DNA of 17,118 bases from CAZDYP01 sp964509505 (GTDB lineage Bacteria > Chloroflexota > Anaerolineae > JACRMK01). The position numbers and the translations under genes were made by a program. The notes under the pieces were generated by a model. The model saw only the letters and a list, made by a program, of their open reading frames with translations. It was not told the DNA's origin and searched no databases. The stretch is from NCBI GenBank assembly GCA_964509505.1, contig CAZDYP010000116.1, forward strand, positions 1 to 17,118. The letters are read 5' to 3'. Shown here piece after piece: positions 1 through 6,103 of the stretch. Positions within the stretch are counted from its first letter, which is position 1. Every line of letters begins with the position of its first letter.

Positions 1-768
1 TATCTCGCCATAGATGAACACATTGCGACGCGCCGCCGCTATTTGGAAGAAGGCCTCTGGCACTTGTCGCAGCTCTATCCTATGCCAGAACCCGAGTTTC
101 GTGAGGTGAAAGAAGAGGACTGGGCGAATGCGTGGAAAGCCTATCATCCCGTGCAACACATTGGCGAGCGCATCGTCATCAAACCAACGTGGCGTCAGTA
201 TGTCGCGTCATCGCGCGAGCTCGTCGTCGAGCTCGATCCGGGCATGGCATTTGGCACGGGACAACATCCTTCGACGCGGTTGTGCTTGTTGACGCTGGAA
301 CGCATGACGCTGCGCGCTACGCGCGTGTTGGATGTCGGCACGGGGTCGGGCATCTTGGCGATTGCGGCGGCATTGCTCGGTGCGCGTGAGGTGTTTGGGT
401 GTGACATTGACAAAAAATCTATCGAGGTTGCGCGCGAGAACGTCGCGCTCAATCACGTCGAGAAGCAAGTGCGTTTAGAGGTTGGCTCGCTTGGGGATTG
501 GAGGTGGGAAGTTGGAAGTTGGGATTTGATCATCATCAACATCCTCGCGCCCGTTATCATCGAACTGTTGCCACTCGCGCGTCCGCTCTTGAATGACACA
601 GGGCGCCTCATCTTATCAGGACTGATTGAGACACAAGAAGCCGAGGTGCGCGCCAAGCTTGCCGAGCTCGGTCTGCAGGTCATCGCGCGCGAACAAGAGG
701 GTGATTGGGTCATGTTGTCGTGTGGTCACAGGGTCACTCGTCACTTGTCACTAGCGCCTCACGACTAA
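1..768 (+). CDS. prmA: Ribosomal protein L11 methyltransferase, 5'-truncated by window edge
   Basis: PrmA transfers methyl groups from S-adenosylmethionine to ribosomal protein L11 in the cytoplasm. The frame is open from base 1, so the start lies outside the window; about 255 codons of a family usually near 300 are present. A TTG at 43 is inside the gene, not the start. Visible signatures are the PrmA-specific segment DPGMAFGTGQHPST (from about 235), SAM motif I VLDVGTGSG (about 328-355), the acidic CDIDKKS segment after it, and NILAP (about 538), the PrmA form of the catalytic NPPY-like motif. Two stretches are odd: a 7-base-period repeat lies in frame at 493-527, and the last ten or so residues plus the TAA stop are made of another such repeat. 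The start of rsmE follows 6 bases later, so the two genes are probably co-transcribed. Identity is certain; only the N-terminus is missing. Confidence 0.95.
   Translation, partial: YLAIDEHIATRRRYLEEGLWHLSQLYPMPEPEFREVKEEDWANAWKAYHPVQHIGERIVIKPTWRQYVASSRELVVELDPGMAFGTGQHPSTRLCLLTLERMTLRATRVLDVGTGSGILAIAAALLGAREVFGCDIDKKSIEVARENVALNHVEKQVRLEVGSLGDWRWEVGSWDLIIINILAPVIIELLPLARPLLNDTGRLILSGLIETQEAEVRAKLAELGLQVIAREQEGDWVMLSCGHRVTRHLSLAPHD
493..527 (+). repeat. 7-base-period tract inside the prmA reading frame
   Basis: Five consecutive heptamers of the type GGRRGTT, two of them identical (ggaagtt at 507-513 and 514-520), run in phase through coding sequence. They encode the tryptophan-rich variable loop (GDWRWEVGSWD) just before the catalytic NILA segment. 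The tract resembles the intergenic tracts elsewhere in the window in period but not in sequence. It is purine-rich on the coding strand. Confidence 0.75.
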
Positions 769-774
769 CCAACT
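733..774 (+). repeat. Heptamer tract spanning prmA stop and abutting rsmE start
   Basis: Six 7-base units, beginning gtcactc, gtcactt, gtcacta, run without a phase break from the end of prmA to the base before the rsmE ATG. The prmA stop codon TAA at 766-768 lies in the fifth and sixth units. A further near-unit (gtcacag, 725-731) is separated by one extra G. There is no Shine-Dalgarno sequence in the tract. Confidence 0.8.
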
Positions 775-1512
775 ATGCGACTTCCTCGATTTTTTGTATC
801 GCCTGAGGTATTGACACCCGATGTGGTGACGCTGAACGGCAAGGTCGCGCATCAGATTCGCCAGGTGTTGCGCTTGCGTGCGGGCGAGAGCGTAATGTTG
901 TTGGACAACGCAGGCAATGAGTACACCGTAGAGTTAGCGACTGTCGCGCGTGAGCAAGTGACAGGACGCATCATCGCGCGCCATACCGCCGCCGCCGAAC
1001 CGCATGTATCGCTCACGCTCTATCCCGCCTTGCTGAAAGCCGATAAGCTTGAATGGGTTTTGCAGAAAGGCACGGAGATTGGCGTTGCCGCGTTTCAGCC
1101 AGTGGTCGCGGAGCGTTGCGTGACGAATGATGTGAGCGATGCGAAGCTTGCGCGGTGGCGTGAGATTGTGCGCGAGGCCGCTGAACAAGCGGGACGTGGC
1201 GTATTGCCACCGCTCAATGCGCCGATTCGTTTTGCCGCTGCGCTGCCCTCAGCCATGAGCGATGCGGTTTCTGTGATTCCACATGAACCAGAAACACATA
1301 CCTCGCTCCATCAATATGTGCGGCAGTATCTCGGCGCACGCACGGCGCGGCTGTTCATCGGACCTGAAGGCGGCTTCACCGAATCTGAGATTACGTTAGC
1401 GCGTGAGCGTTTCGTTACACCCGTGACGCTCGGCAAGCGCATCCTGCGCGCAGAAACGGCGAGCCTCGTTGCCACGACGATCATCCTGCATGAGTGGGAA
1501 GAATTGGGATGA
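775..1512 (+). CDS. rsmE: 16S rRNA m3U1498 methyltransferase RsmE
   Basis: RsmE is a SPOUT-class, SAM-dependent enzyme that methylates N3 of U1498 in 16S rRNA. The 245-residue length is normal for the family. An N-terminal PUA-like region (residues 1-70, starting MRLPRFFV) is followed by the family segments KADKLEWVLQKGTEIGV (about 83-99), EAAEQAGRG (about 130), the SAM-binding knot motif LFIGPEGGFTESE (about 196-208) and LGKRILRAETA (about 222-232). The ATG at 775 is chosen because MRLPRFF matches the normal N-terminus. No Shine-Dalgarno sequence precedes it; a heptamer tract ends directly at the start codon. The gene is 6 bases behind prmA, a common pairing in bacteria, and is followed by an intrinsic terminator at 1560-1585. 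Confidence 0.96.
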   Translation: MRLPRFFVSPEVLTPDVVTLNGKVAHQIRQVLRLRAGESVMLLDNAGNEYTVELATVAREQVTGRIIARHTAAAEPHVSLTLYPALLKADKLEWVLQKGTEIGVAAFQPVVAERCVTNDVSDAKLARWREIVREAAEQAGRGVLPPLNAPIRFAAALPSAMSDAVSVIPHEPETHTSLHQYVRQYLGARTARLFIGPEGGFTESEITLARERFVTPVTLGKRILRAETASLVATTIILHEWEELG

Positions 1513-1520
1513 CTTGGCAA

Positions 1521-1569
1521 GAGGAATTGATGGGAGATTAGGGGAAATAAGAGGAAATGAGGGGAGATT
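1521..1569 (+). repeat. Imperfect 19-base direct repeat after rsmE
   Basis: The 19 bases starting gaggaattga at 1521 recur from 1551 with two mismatches, 30 bases apart. The stretch is purine-rich with roughly 8-base spacing of GGGA/GAGG blocks, so it may be a decayed relative of the periodic tracts. The second copy runs into the left arm of the terminator hairpin. Confidence 0.5.
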
Positions 1570-1585
1570 GCGGTCTCCCCTTTTT
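1560..1585 (+). terminator. Rho-independent terminator of prmA-rsmE
   Basis: A perfect 7-bp stem (ggggaga 1561-1567 paired with tctcccc 1574-1580) closes a 6-base loop and is followed directly by five T (1581-1585). An extra A-T pair extends the base. It lies 48 bases after the rsmE stop. The opposite strand has no comparable T-run beyond the stem, so it serves mainly the plus strand. Confidence 0.85.
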
Positions 1586-1601
1586 GTCGCTCGTCGGACG
1601 A

Positions 1602-1636
1602 GTGACTAACGACTAATGACTAGCGACTAATGACTA
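1602..1636 (+). repeat. Five-unit NNGACTA heptamer tract
   Basis: Five perfect-phase units with the fixed core GACTA and two variable bases (gtgacta, acgacta, atgacta, gcgacta, atgacta). The final CTA (1634-1636), read on the minus strand, is the TAG stop of the convergent membrane-protein gene. Just upstream (1590-1602) is the short palindrome ctcgtc-g-gacgag. Confidence 0.85.
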
Positions 1637-2047
1637 ACGGCGTATCGTGGGGCTGGGCGTTGGCGCGATGGGTCTGCGCTGCTCGTGGTCGTCGCGGATG
1701 AACACGGACAAGAGGACGGAGACGATACTTACGATGAGCGCGCCGAAGAACGCTGACCAGAAGCCATCAATGAAAAACGCGACGTGAAACCCATTCACCG
1801 CGATATACGAAGCAAGCCACAAGACGAAGCCGTTGATGATGAGCGTGAACAAGCCAAGCGTGAGGATGACGAGCGGGCATGACAGCAGCGTGAGCAAGGG
1901 GCGGATGAGCGCGTTGAGTAAGCCCAAGATGATCGCCGTCGCGGCGTAAATGGTGAGGGCGTTGCCCTCGATGGAAATGCCCATCACGCACCAATCGGCG
2001 ACGAACAGCGAGAGCGTGGTGATGAGCCAGCGGAGGAGGAGTTTCAT
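1634..2047 (-). CDS. Holin-like four-helix membrane protein (PF04020/YvlD type)
   Basis: This is a 137-residue integral membrane protein of the 'phage holin family 4' (PF04020) type. The name is historical; members are chromosomal proteins of unclear function. The diagnostic block LGLLNALIRPLLTLLSCPL followed by LTLGLFTLIINGFVLWLAS is present. Four hydrophobic segments can be drawn at about residues 5-24, 30-52, 54-80 and 92-116, and the tail is polar and rich in Pro, Thr and Arg. I chose the ATG at 2047, beginning MKLLLRWLI; a TTG at 2083 would add 12 unlikely residues. No Shine-Dalgarno is evident. A promoter with a TATAAT box lies 50-80 bases upstream. The stop codon is formed by the heptamer tract at 1602-1636, so the native C-terminus may have been altered. 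It is convergent with rsmE. Confidence 0.85.
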   Translation of the reverse strand: MKLLLRWLITTLSLFVADWCVMGISIEGNALTIYAATAIILGLLNALIRPLLTLLSCPLVILTLGLFTLIINGFVLWLASYIAVNGFHVAFFIDGFWSAFFGALIVSIVSVLLSVFIRDDHEQRRPIAPTPSPTIRR

Positions 2048-2097
2048 TCGGTGTAACCGCTGCACAAAACTTTGTTGGCGCAATGCCTCATGCGATG

Positions 2098-2126
2098 ATT
2101 ATACCCCATCCCCATCGCCTCGGCAA
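2098..2126 (-). promoter_or_regulatory. Sigma70-type promoter of the holin-like gene
   Basis: Read on the minus strand, TTGCCG (2126-2121) and a perfect TATAAT (2103-2098) are separated by 17 bases. The predicted transcript start near 2091 leaves a leader of about 44 bases before the ATG at 2047. It stands back to back with the plus-strand promoter, with four bases between the two -35 boxes. Confidence 0.65.
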
Positions 2127-2130
2127 CGCA

Positions 2131-2159
2131 TTGACGCAGACGCTTACTTCTTTTATACT
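2131..2159 (+). promoter_or_regulatory. Strong sigma70-type promoter, divergent
   Basis: TTGACG (2131-2136) and TATACT (2154-2159) are separated by exactly 17 bases, each one base from consensus. The predicted transcript start is near 2166, five bases before a perfect hairpin. It reads toward the assembly gap and smc; whether it serves smc cannot be told because the gap length is unknown. Confidence 0.65.
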
Positions 2160-2170
2160 ATCGCGCGTCG

Positions 2171-2202
2171 AGGTGAGAGCCGCGCACAGACTCTCACCTT
2201 TT
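2171..2202 (+). promoter_or_regulatory. 5'-leader hairpin, attenuator or mini-terminator
   Basis: A perfect 9-bp inverted repeat (aggtgagag 2171-2179 and ctctcacct 2191-2199, 11-base loop) is followed by TTT. It would start about six bases after the predicted transcript start at 2166. It could be a 5' stabilising stem, an attenuator or a weak terminator; the T-run is short. Confidence 0.45.
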
Positions 2203-2204
2203 CT

Positions 2205-2317
2205 GTGTCAGTTGGTCTGAAGGGTCTAATTGGTCGGATTAGAGTGAAGTTCAATACAGAAGCGTATCTCGCGCTAGATCGTCGTTACATCACTCAGGGT
2301 CAATTTCAAGGCATTTA
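2205..2317 (+). other. Open frame running into the gap, possible gene fragment
   Basis: One plus-strand frame is open from before the promoter through to the gap. A GTG at 2205 could start it. The last 20 or so visible residues (KFNTEAYLALDRRYITQGQF) recall the region before the final helix of the four-helix-bundle proteins of the S23/IVP family. The usual N-terminal part of that family is not recognisable upstream, so if the likeness is real this is a remnant or a frameshifted contig end. There is also a small inverted repeat, tctaat/attaga, at 2225-2243. The assignment is by eye and weak. Confidence 0.2.
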
Positions 2318-2417
2318 NNNNNNNNNNNNNNNNNNNNNNNNNNNNNNNNNNNNNNNNNNNNNNNNNNNNNNNNNNNNNNNNNNNNNNNNNNNNNNNNNNN
2401 NNNNNNNNNNNNNNNNN
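2318..2417. other. Assembly gap of 100 N
   Basis: Exactly 100 undetermined bases, the conventional placeholder for a gap of unknown size. Sequence left and right comes from separate contigs. The frame that appears to cross the gap is meaningless. Together with 2048-2317 this makes a 373-base stretch before smc that holds the two promoters, the leader hairpin and the truncated open frame. Confidence 0.97.
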
Positions 2418-2420
2418 ACT

Positions 2421-5400
2421 ATGCGTCTGAAGCATCTCAAATTACACGGCTACAAATCGTTCGCCACACCTACCGAGTTCGAGTTTCACGATGGCATTAC
2501 AACTATTGTCGGGCCAAATGGCAGCGGCAAGTCGAACGTGGCCGATGCGATTCAATGGGTCTTGGGCGAGCAAGCGTTCAGCCATCTGCGCGCGAAGAAG
2601 ACCGAAGACATGATCTTCGCAGGCAGCGCGGGGCGTCCGCGCATGGGCATGGCGGAAGCGTCGCTCACGCTCGACAACAGCGAAGGCTGGCTGCCCATCG
2701 AGTTTGCCGAAGTGACACTCACACGGCGCGCGTATCGCTCAGGCGAAAACGATTATCTATTGAACGGCTCGAAGGTGCGCTTGCGCGACATCATCGAACT
2801 GCTGGCGCGGGGCGGTCTCGGTCTTGGCTCCTATGCGGTCATTGGACAAGGGCTCATTGACAGCGCCGTATCGTTGCGCCCTGAAGAGCGACGCGCCTTG
2901 CTCGAAGACGCCGCGGGTATTAGCCTCTATCAAGCAAAAAAAGAAGACGCGCGCAATAAGCTCAAAGACACGAATGACAACCTGACGCGCGTGAGTGATA
3001 TTCTGAAGGAACTAGAGCCGCGCGTGCGCCGTTTGCGCGAGCAAGCCCATCGCGCCTATCAACTCAACGACGTGCAACAAAAACTCGCGGAGCGCTTACA
3101 GACGTGGTATGGCTATCAATGGCAAGCGGCGCAAGAGCGTTTAGCCAACGCCAAGCGCATCGCGGAACGCACGCACGACGAACTGTTGGAAGCGCGTCAG
3201 AAGATGCAGACGTTGGACACGGAACGAGCGCGCATACGCGAGGTCATCGAGGCGCAACGGCGCAGCGTGGCGAGTGACCAACAAACGCTCCGCGAACATC
3301 AAGCCGTTCAACAAGACGCCGAACAACAACGCGCCGTCGCGCAAACGCGTCTGACATTATTGACACAACAACACGCCGAGCTTGGCGCTGAATTGGAAGC
3401 ACTCGACGCCGAAGAACAACAGGGATTGCAAGCGCGCGCCGAACTGGCCGCAGCGGCGACACAGGCGCAGACGATGTTCAGCGAAGCCGAACAACAGCTA
3501 TCGCACCTGCATGTGGCGATGACGCACCGCGACGCCAGGCTCAAGCAAGCCCGTCTCGCGCAGGCTGAAGCGCAACGCAACGTCGCCGTCGCGCAACGAC
3601 AAGCGCTCGACTTGGCGAAGCGCGTCGCGGAGCAAACGCAACGTCTCGCTAGCGCACACGAGCGCTTGCAAACGTTGTCACGCGCATTGCCTCAACACCA
3701 ACAAACCCTCATGGTTCAGGCGGAAGCGATACAAGCGCACGCAGAACGTAGCGCACTCGCGCAGCTCCAGCTCGATTCGCTCATCATGCAGCTGGCGAAC
3801 TGCGCCGCGCAGTTTGACGAAGCACAACGGCAAGCCAGCGACGCGCAACAACGCGTTGCTTCGTTGAACACGCAGCTCGCCGAAGCGCAAGCGCAAAGCC
3901 GCGCCGCACAAGTCGAAGTGGAGACGGCGCAACGGCGCGGCGTTCAAGAGATGCTTGATTTGGCGCGCGAGTTACACGTGCGTAGCCTCGCGTCGTTGCG
4001 TTCCTTGTATCATGTTGCGCCAGAGCATGAACGACTGGTGCGCGCGGCGTTGGGCGCGCATGCGGATGCGCTCGTCGTGCAGACGTGGGCAGACGCGCAA
4101 CGGCTCGCCGCACATACTCAAACGCGACAGACGATTTTGGTGTTGGATTCGTTTGACGCCGCCAGCCTCCTGAGCTTGTCGAAGGATGCGGGTATTCTTG
4201 GTCTCATCACCCACGCCCCCTGGCATCGCGCGCTGTTTCACACGCTGTTAGCGGGCGTGGCGTTGAATGGGCAGAGCGTGGCGCAAGACGCGCAGCATGG
4301 CACGCTCATCATCCCGCAAGCCATCGTGACCCAACACGGCGAGCTCATCACGCGCCATGCTATCCTCACCAGCGATGCGTCTGCGCCAAACTTCGCCGCG
4401 CTCGAAGCGCAAGTGAGCGCTTGGCAGCAGCGCGCGCAAACCTTGAGCGATGAGTTGGCGCAAGCGCATTCAATGGAACAGCAGGCGCAACAGGCGCGCG
4501 AGAGGTTGAACGCCAAACGCCTAGAATTGGAGGGTGAACGAGCGCAGCAAAAATCGGTGGCGGATGAACTGTTGCGTGAGCGTGCGCGCTTGCTACAGGA
4601 ACAACAAACGCTCGCTGCGCAGCATGAGCGCTTGCGCCAAGAGCAAACGCACCTGCAACCACAGGTGAGCGTGTGGACGCAAACGCTCGCCGAGCTGCAA
4701 CGGCAACACGATGAACTTGCGGCGACGCCTACCCAATTTGCCAGCGCGATTGCCGAGGCGGTGATGGACGACGAGCTGCCACGCCAGATGGCGCAAGCCG
4801 AAACGCGCGTCGCGCTATTGCGACAAGAAACCAACGCGCGACAACAGACCCTGACGCAGCTCGCAGCGCGTTTGCAAGCCTTGGCGGCGCAAAAACAAAA
4901 TCGTGCAACGCGCCTCCAAACATTGAGCGCGGAGATTGTGACGTCGCAAGCGCAAGTCGCACAGTTGACAGAACAGCTCGCGCACATCGCGCAACGCATC
5001 GAGCCGTTGCAAGCACAGCTCCAACCCGCGCTCGCGCAATTGCGTGAGGCGGAGGCGCAACTCCGCGAACTTGAAGCGCAAGAACGCGCCGCGCGCGACA
5101 TGCTCTACCTCAAAGAAGAAGCGAACAGTCAAGCGATGGTCGAGGCGCAGCGGCGCGAAGACCGCATCGCTAACTTGCGCGAACAAATCGAGGGCGATTA
5201 CGAACTCGTCTCACTGCCAACTGACCTCACCAAACAGTTGACGATGGATTTGAGCGAGCAGCAACAGTTGTCGCTTGAGCTGGGCGAGAGCGCGAAACCC
5301 GTCGTGTTGCCCGGCGTCACCGTCATTCCCGAAGGAATCGAAGCGGAAATCAAGTCGCTCCGCAACAAATTGCGTTGGATTGGCAACATCAATCCCGACG

Positions 5401-6023
5401 CGCCTGTCGAATATCAGCAAGAGAAGGATCGCTTCGAGTTTATGAGCGCGCAGCTCGACGACTTGCAGCAAGCGTCGGCGGCGTTGCAGCAACTCATCGC
5501 CGAGCTCGACGCTTTGATGAAGCACAAGTTCAACGAAACATTTGAGACGGTCGCGCGCGGCTTCAAAGAATTCTTCAAGCGCCTGTTCGGCGGCGGTTCA
5601 GCCGAATTGGTGTTGACGGATCCCAAGGACCTCATCACGACCGGCGTGGATATCATCGCGCAACCGCCAGGCAAACGTCGCCAACCTTTGGCGTTGTTGT
5701 CGGGCGGCGAGCGTGCGTTGACGGCGGGCGCGCTGATCTTTGCATTGCTGCGCGCGAGTCCGACGCCATTCTGCATCATGGACGAAGTGGATGCGGCGCT
5801 GGATGAAGCCAATGTAGGACGCTTCCGCGATACACTGGTCGAGTTGGCGCAGCGGCTGCAGTTCGTCATCATCACACACAACCGCGTCACCGTCGAAGCG
5901 GCGCATACAATTTACGGCGTTTCAATGGGCGGCGATGGCGTGTCGCGCGTATTGTCATTGCGGTTAGAGGGAGTGGATGTGCGAAGCGAGGCGTTGGCGG
6001 CAGGGCAAAAAAGTAAGGAGTAG
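2421..6023 (+). CDS. smc: Chromosome segregation protein SMC
   Basis: SMC is the ATPase core of the bacterial condensin-like complex (with ScpA and ScpB) that compacts and segregates the chromosome. The 1200-residue length is normal. The N-terminal head has MRLKHLKLHGYKSFA, Walker A GPNGSGKS (residues 31-38) and the GQGLID segment near 145. A long Ala/Gln/Arg/Glu-rich coiled coil (about 160-500) leads to a hinge (about 507-653), then a second coil to about 1020. The C-terminal head has the signature LSGGERALTAGAL (about 1093) and Walker B CIMDEVDAALDE (about 1119). I chose the ATG at 2421, three bases after the gap, because the protein begins as SMC proteins do; promoter and ribosome site are lost in the gap. 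The hinge is divergent and lacks the usual glycines. The C-terminal codons and TAG stop lie in a heptamer tract. Neither scpA nor scpB is in the window. Confidence 0.96.
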   Translation: MRLKHLKLHGYKSFATPTEFEFHDGITTIVGPNGSGKSNVADAIQWVLGEQAFSHLRAKKTEDMIFAGSAGRPRMGMAEASLTLDNSEGWLPIEFAEVTLTRRAYRSGENDYLLNGSKVRLRDIIELLARGGLGLGSYAVIGQGLIDSAVSLRPEERRALLEDAAGISLYQAKKEDARNKLKDTNDNLTRVSDILKELEPRVRRLREQAHRAYQLNDVQQKLAERLQTWYGYQWQAAQERLANAKRIAERTHDELLEARQKMQTLDTERARIREVIEAQRRSVASDQQTLREHQAVQQDAEQQRAVAQTRLTLLTQQHAELGAELEALDAEEQQGLQARAELAAAATQAQTMFSEAEQQLSHLHVAMTHRDARLKQARLAQAEAQRNVAVAQRQALDLAKRVAEQTQRLASAHERLQTLSRALPQHQQTLMVQAEAIQAHAERSALAQLQLDSLIMQLANCAAQFDEAQRQASDAQQRVASLNTQLAEAQAQSRAAQVEVETAQRRGVQEMLDLARELHVRSLASLRSLYHVAPEHERLVRAALGAHADALVVQTWADAQRLAAHTQTRQTILVLDSFDAASLLSLSKDAGILGLITHAPWHRALFHTLLAGVALNGQSVAQDAQHGTLIIPQAIVTQHGELITRHAILTSDASAPNFAALEAQVSAWQQRAQTLSDELAQAHSMEQQAQQARERLNAKRLELEGERAQQKSVADELLRERARLLQEQQTLAAQHERLRQEQTHLQPQVSVWTQTLAELQRQHDELAATPTQFASAIAEAVMDDELPRQMAQAETRVALLRQETNARQQTLTQLAARLQALAAQKQNRATRLQTLSAEIVTSQAQVAQLTEQLAHIAQRIEPLQAQLQPALAQLREAEAQLRELEAQERAARDMLYLKEEANSQAMVEAQRREDRIANLREQIEGDYELVSLPTDLTKQLTMDLSEQQQLSLELGESAKPVVLPGVTVIPEGIEAEIKSLRNKLRWIGNINPDAPVEYQQEKDRFEFMSAQLDDLQQASAALQQLIAELDALMKHKFNETFETVARGFKEFFKRLFGGGSAELVLTDPKDLITTGVDIIAQPPGKRRQPLALLSGGERALTAGALIFALLRASPTPFCIMDEVDAALDEANVGRFRDTLVELAQRLQFVIITHNRVTVEAAHTIYGVSMGGDGVSRVLSLRLEGVDVRSEALAAGQKSKE

Positions 6024-6103
6024 GGAGTAATGAGTAATTGGTAATTGGGTTTCGTATGCGGTGCGCCAATTACTCATTACCAATTAGGTTACGAGTCTCC
6101 TCT
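6009..6103 (+). repeat. Two opposed heptamer tracts forming a 15-bp hairpin
   Basis: Six phase-perfect 7-base units (6009-6050; consensus close to RKGAGTA then ATTGGTA) run from the last smc codons past the TAG stop. A second set (6065-6099; ccaatta/ctcatta type) is the reverse orientation and ends four bases before the ATG at 6104. The arms at 6027-6041 and 6066-6080 are perfect 15-bp reverse complements around a 24-base loop. No T-run follows, so a classical terminator is unlikely, but the stem could act as an RNA processing or insulating structure. Confidence 0.85.

Noticed and set aside
1634..2047. Prophage holin as evidence of a phage region
   Set aside because: PF04020-type proteins are ordinary chromosomal membrane proteins despite the name; no other phage gene is present.
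1950..2420. Apparent N-terminal extension of smc across the gap (about 157 codons)
   Set aside because: It crosses 100 N of unknown length and overlaps the minus-strand gene; SMC proteins begin at MRLKHLKLHGYKSF, encoded from 2421.
4238..5101. 287-codon minus-strand open frame, Cys/Ser/Ala-rich
   Set aside because: It is the shadow of the Ala/Gln-rich SMC coiled coil; biased GCG/CAA codons keep the other strand open and give unnatural cysteine content.
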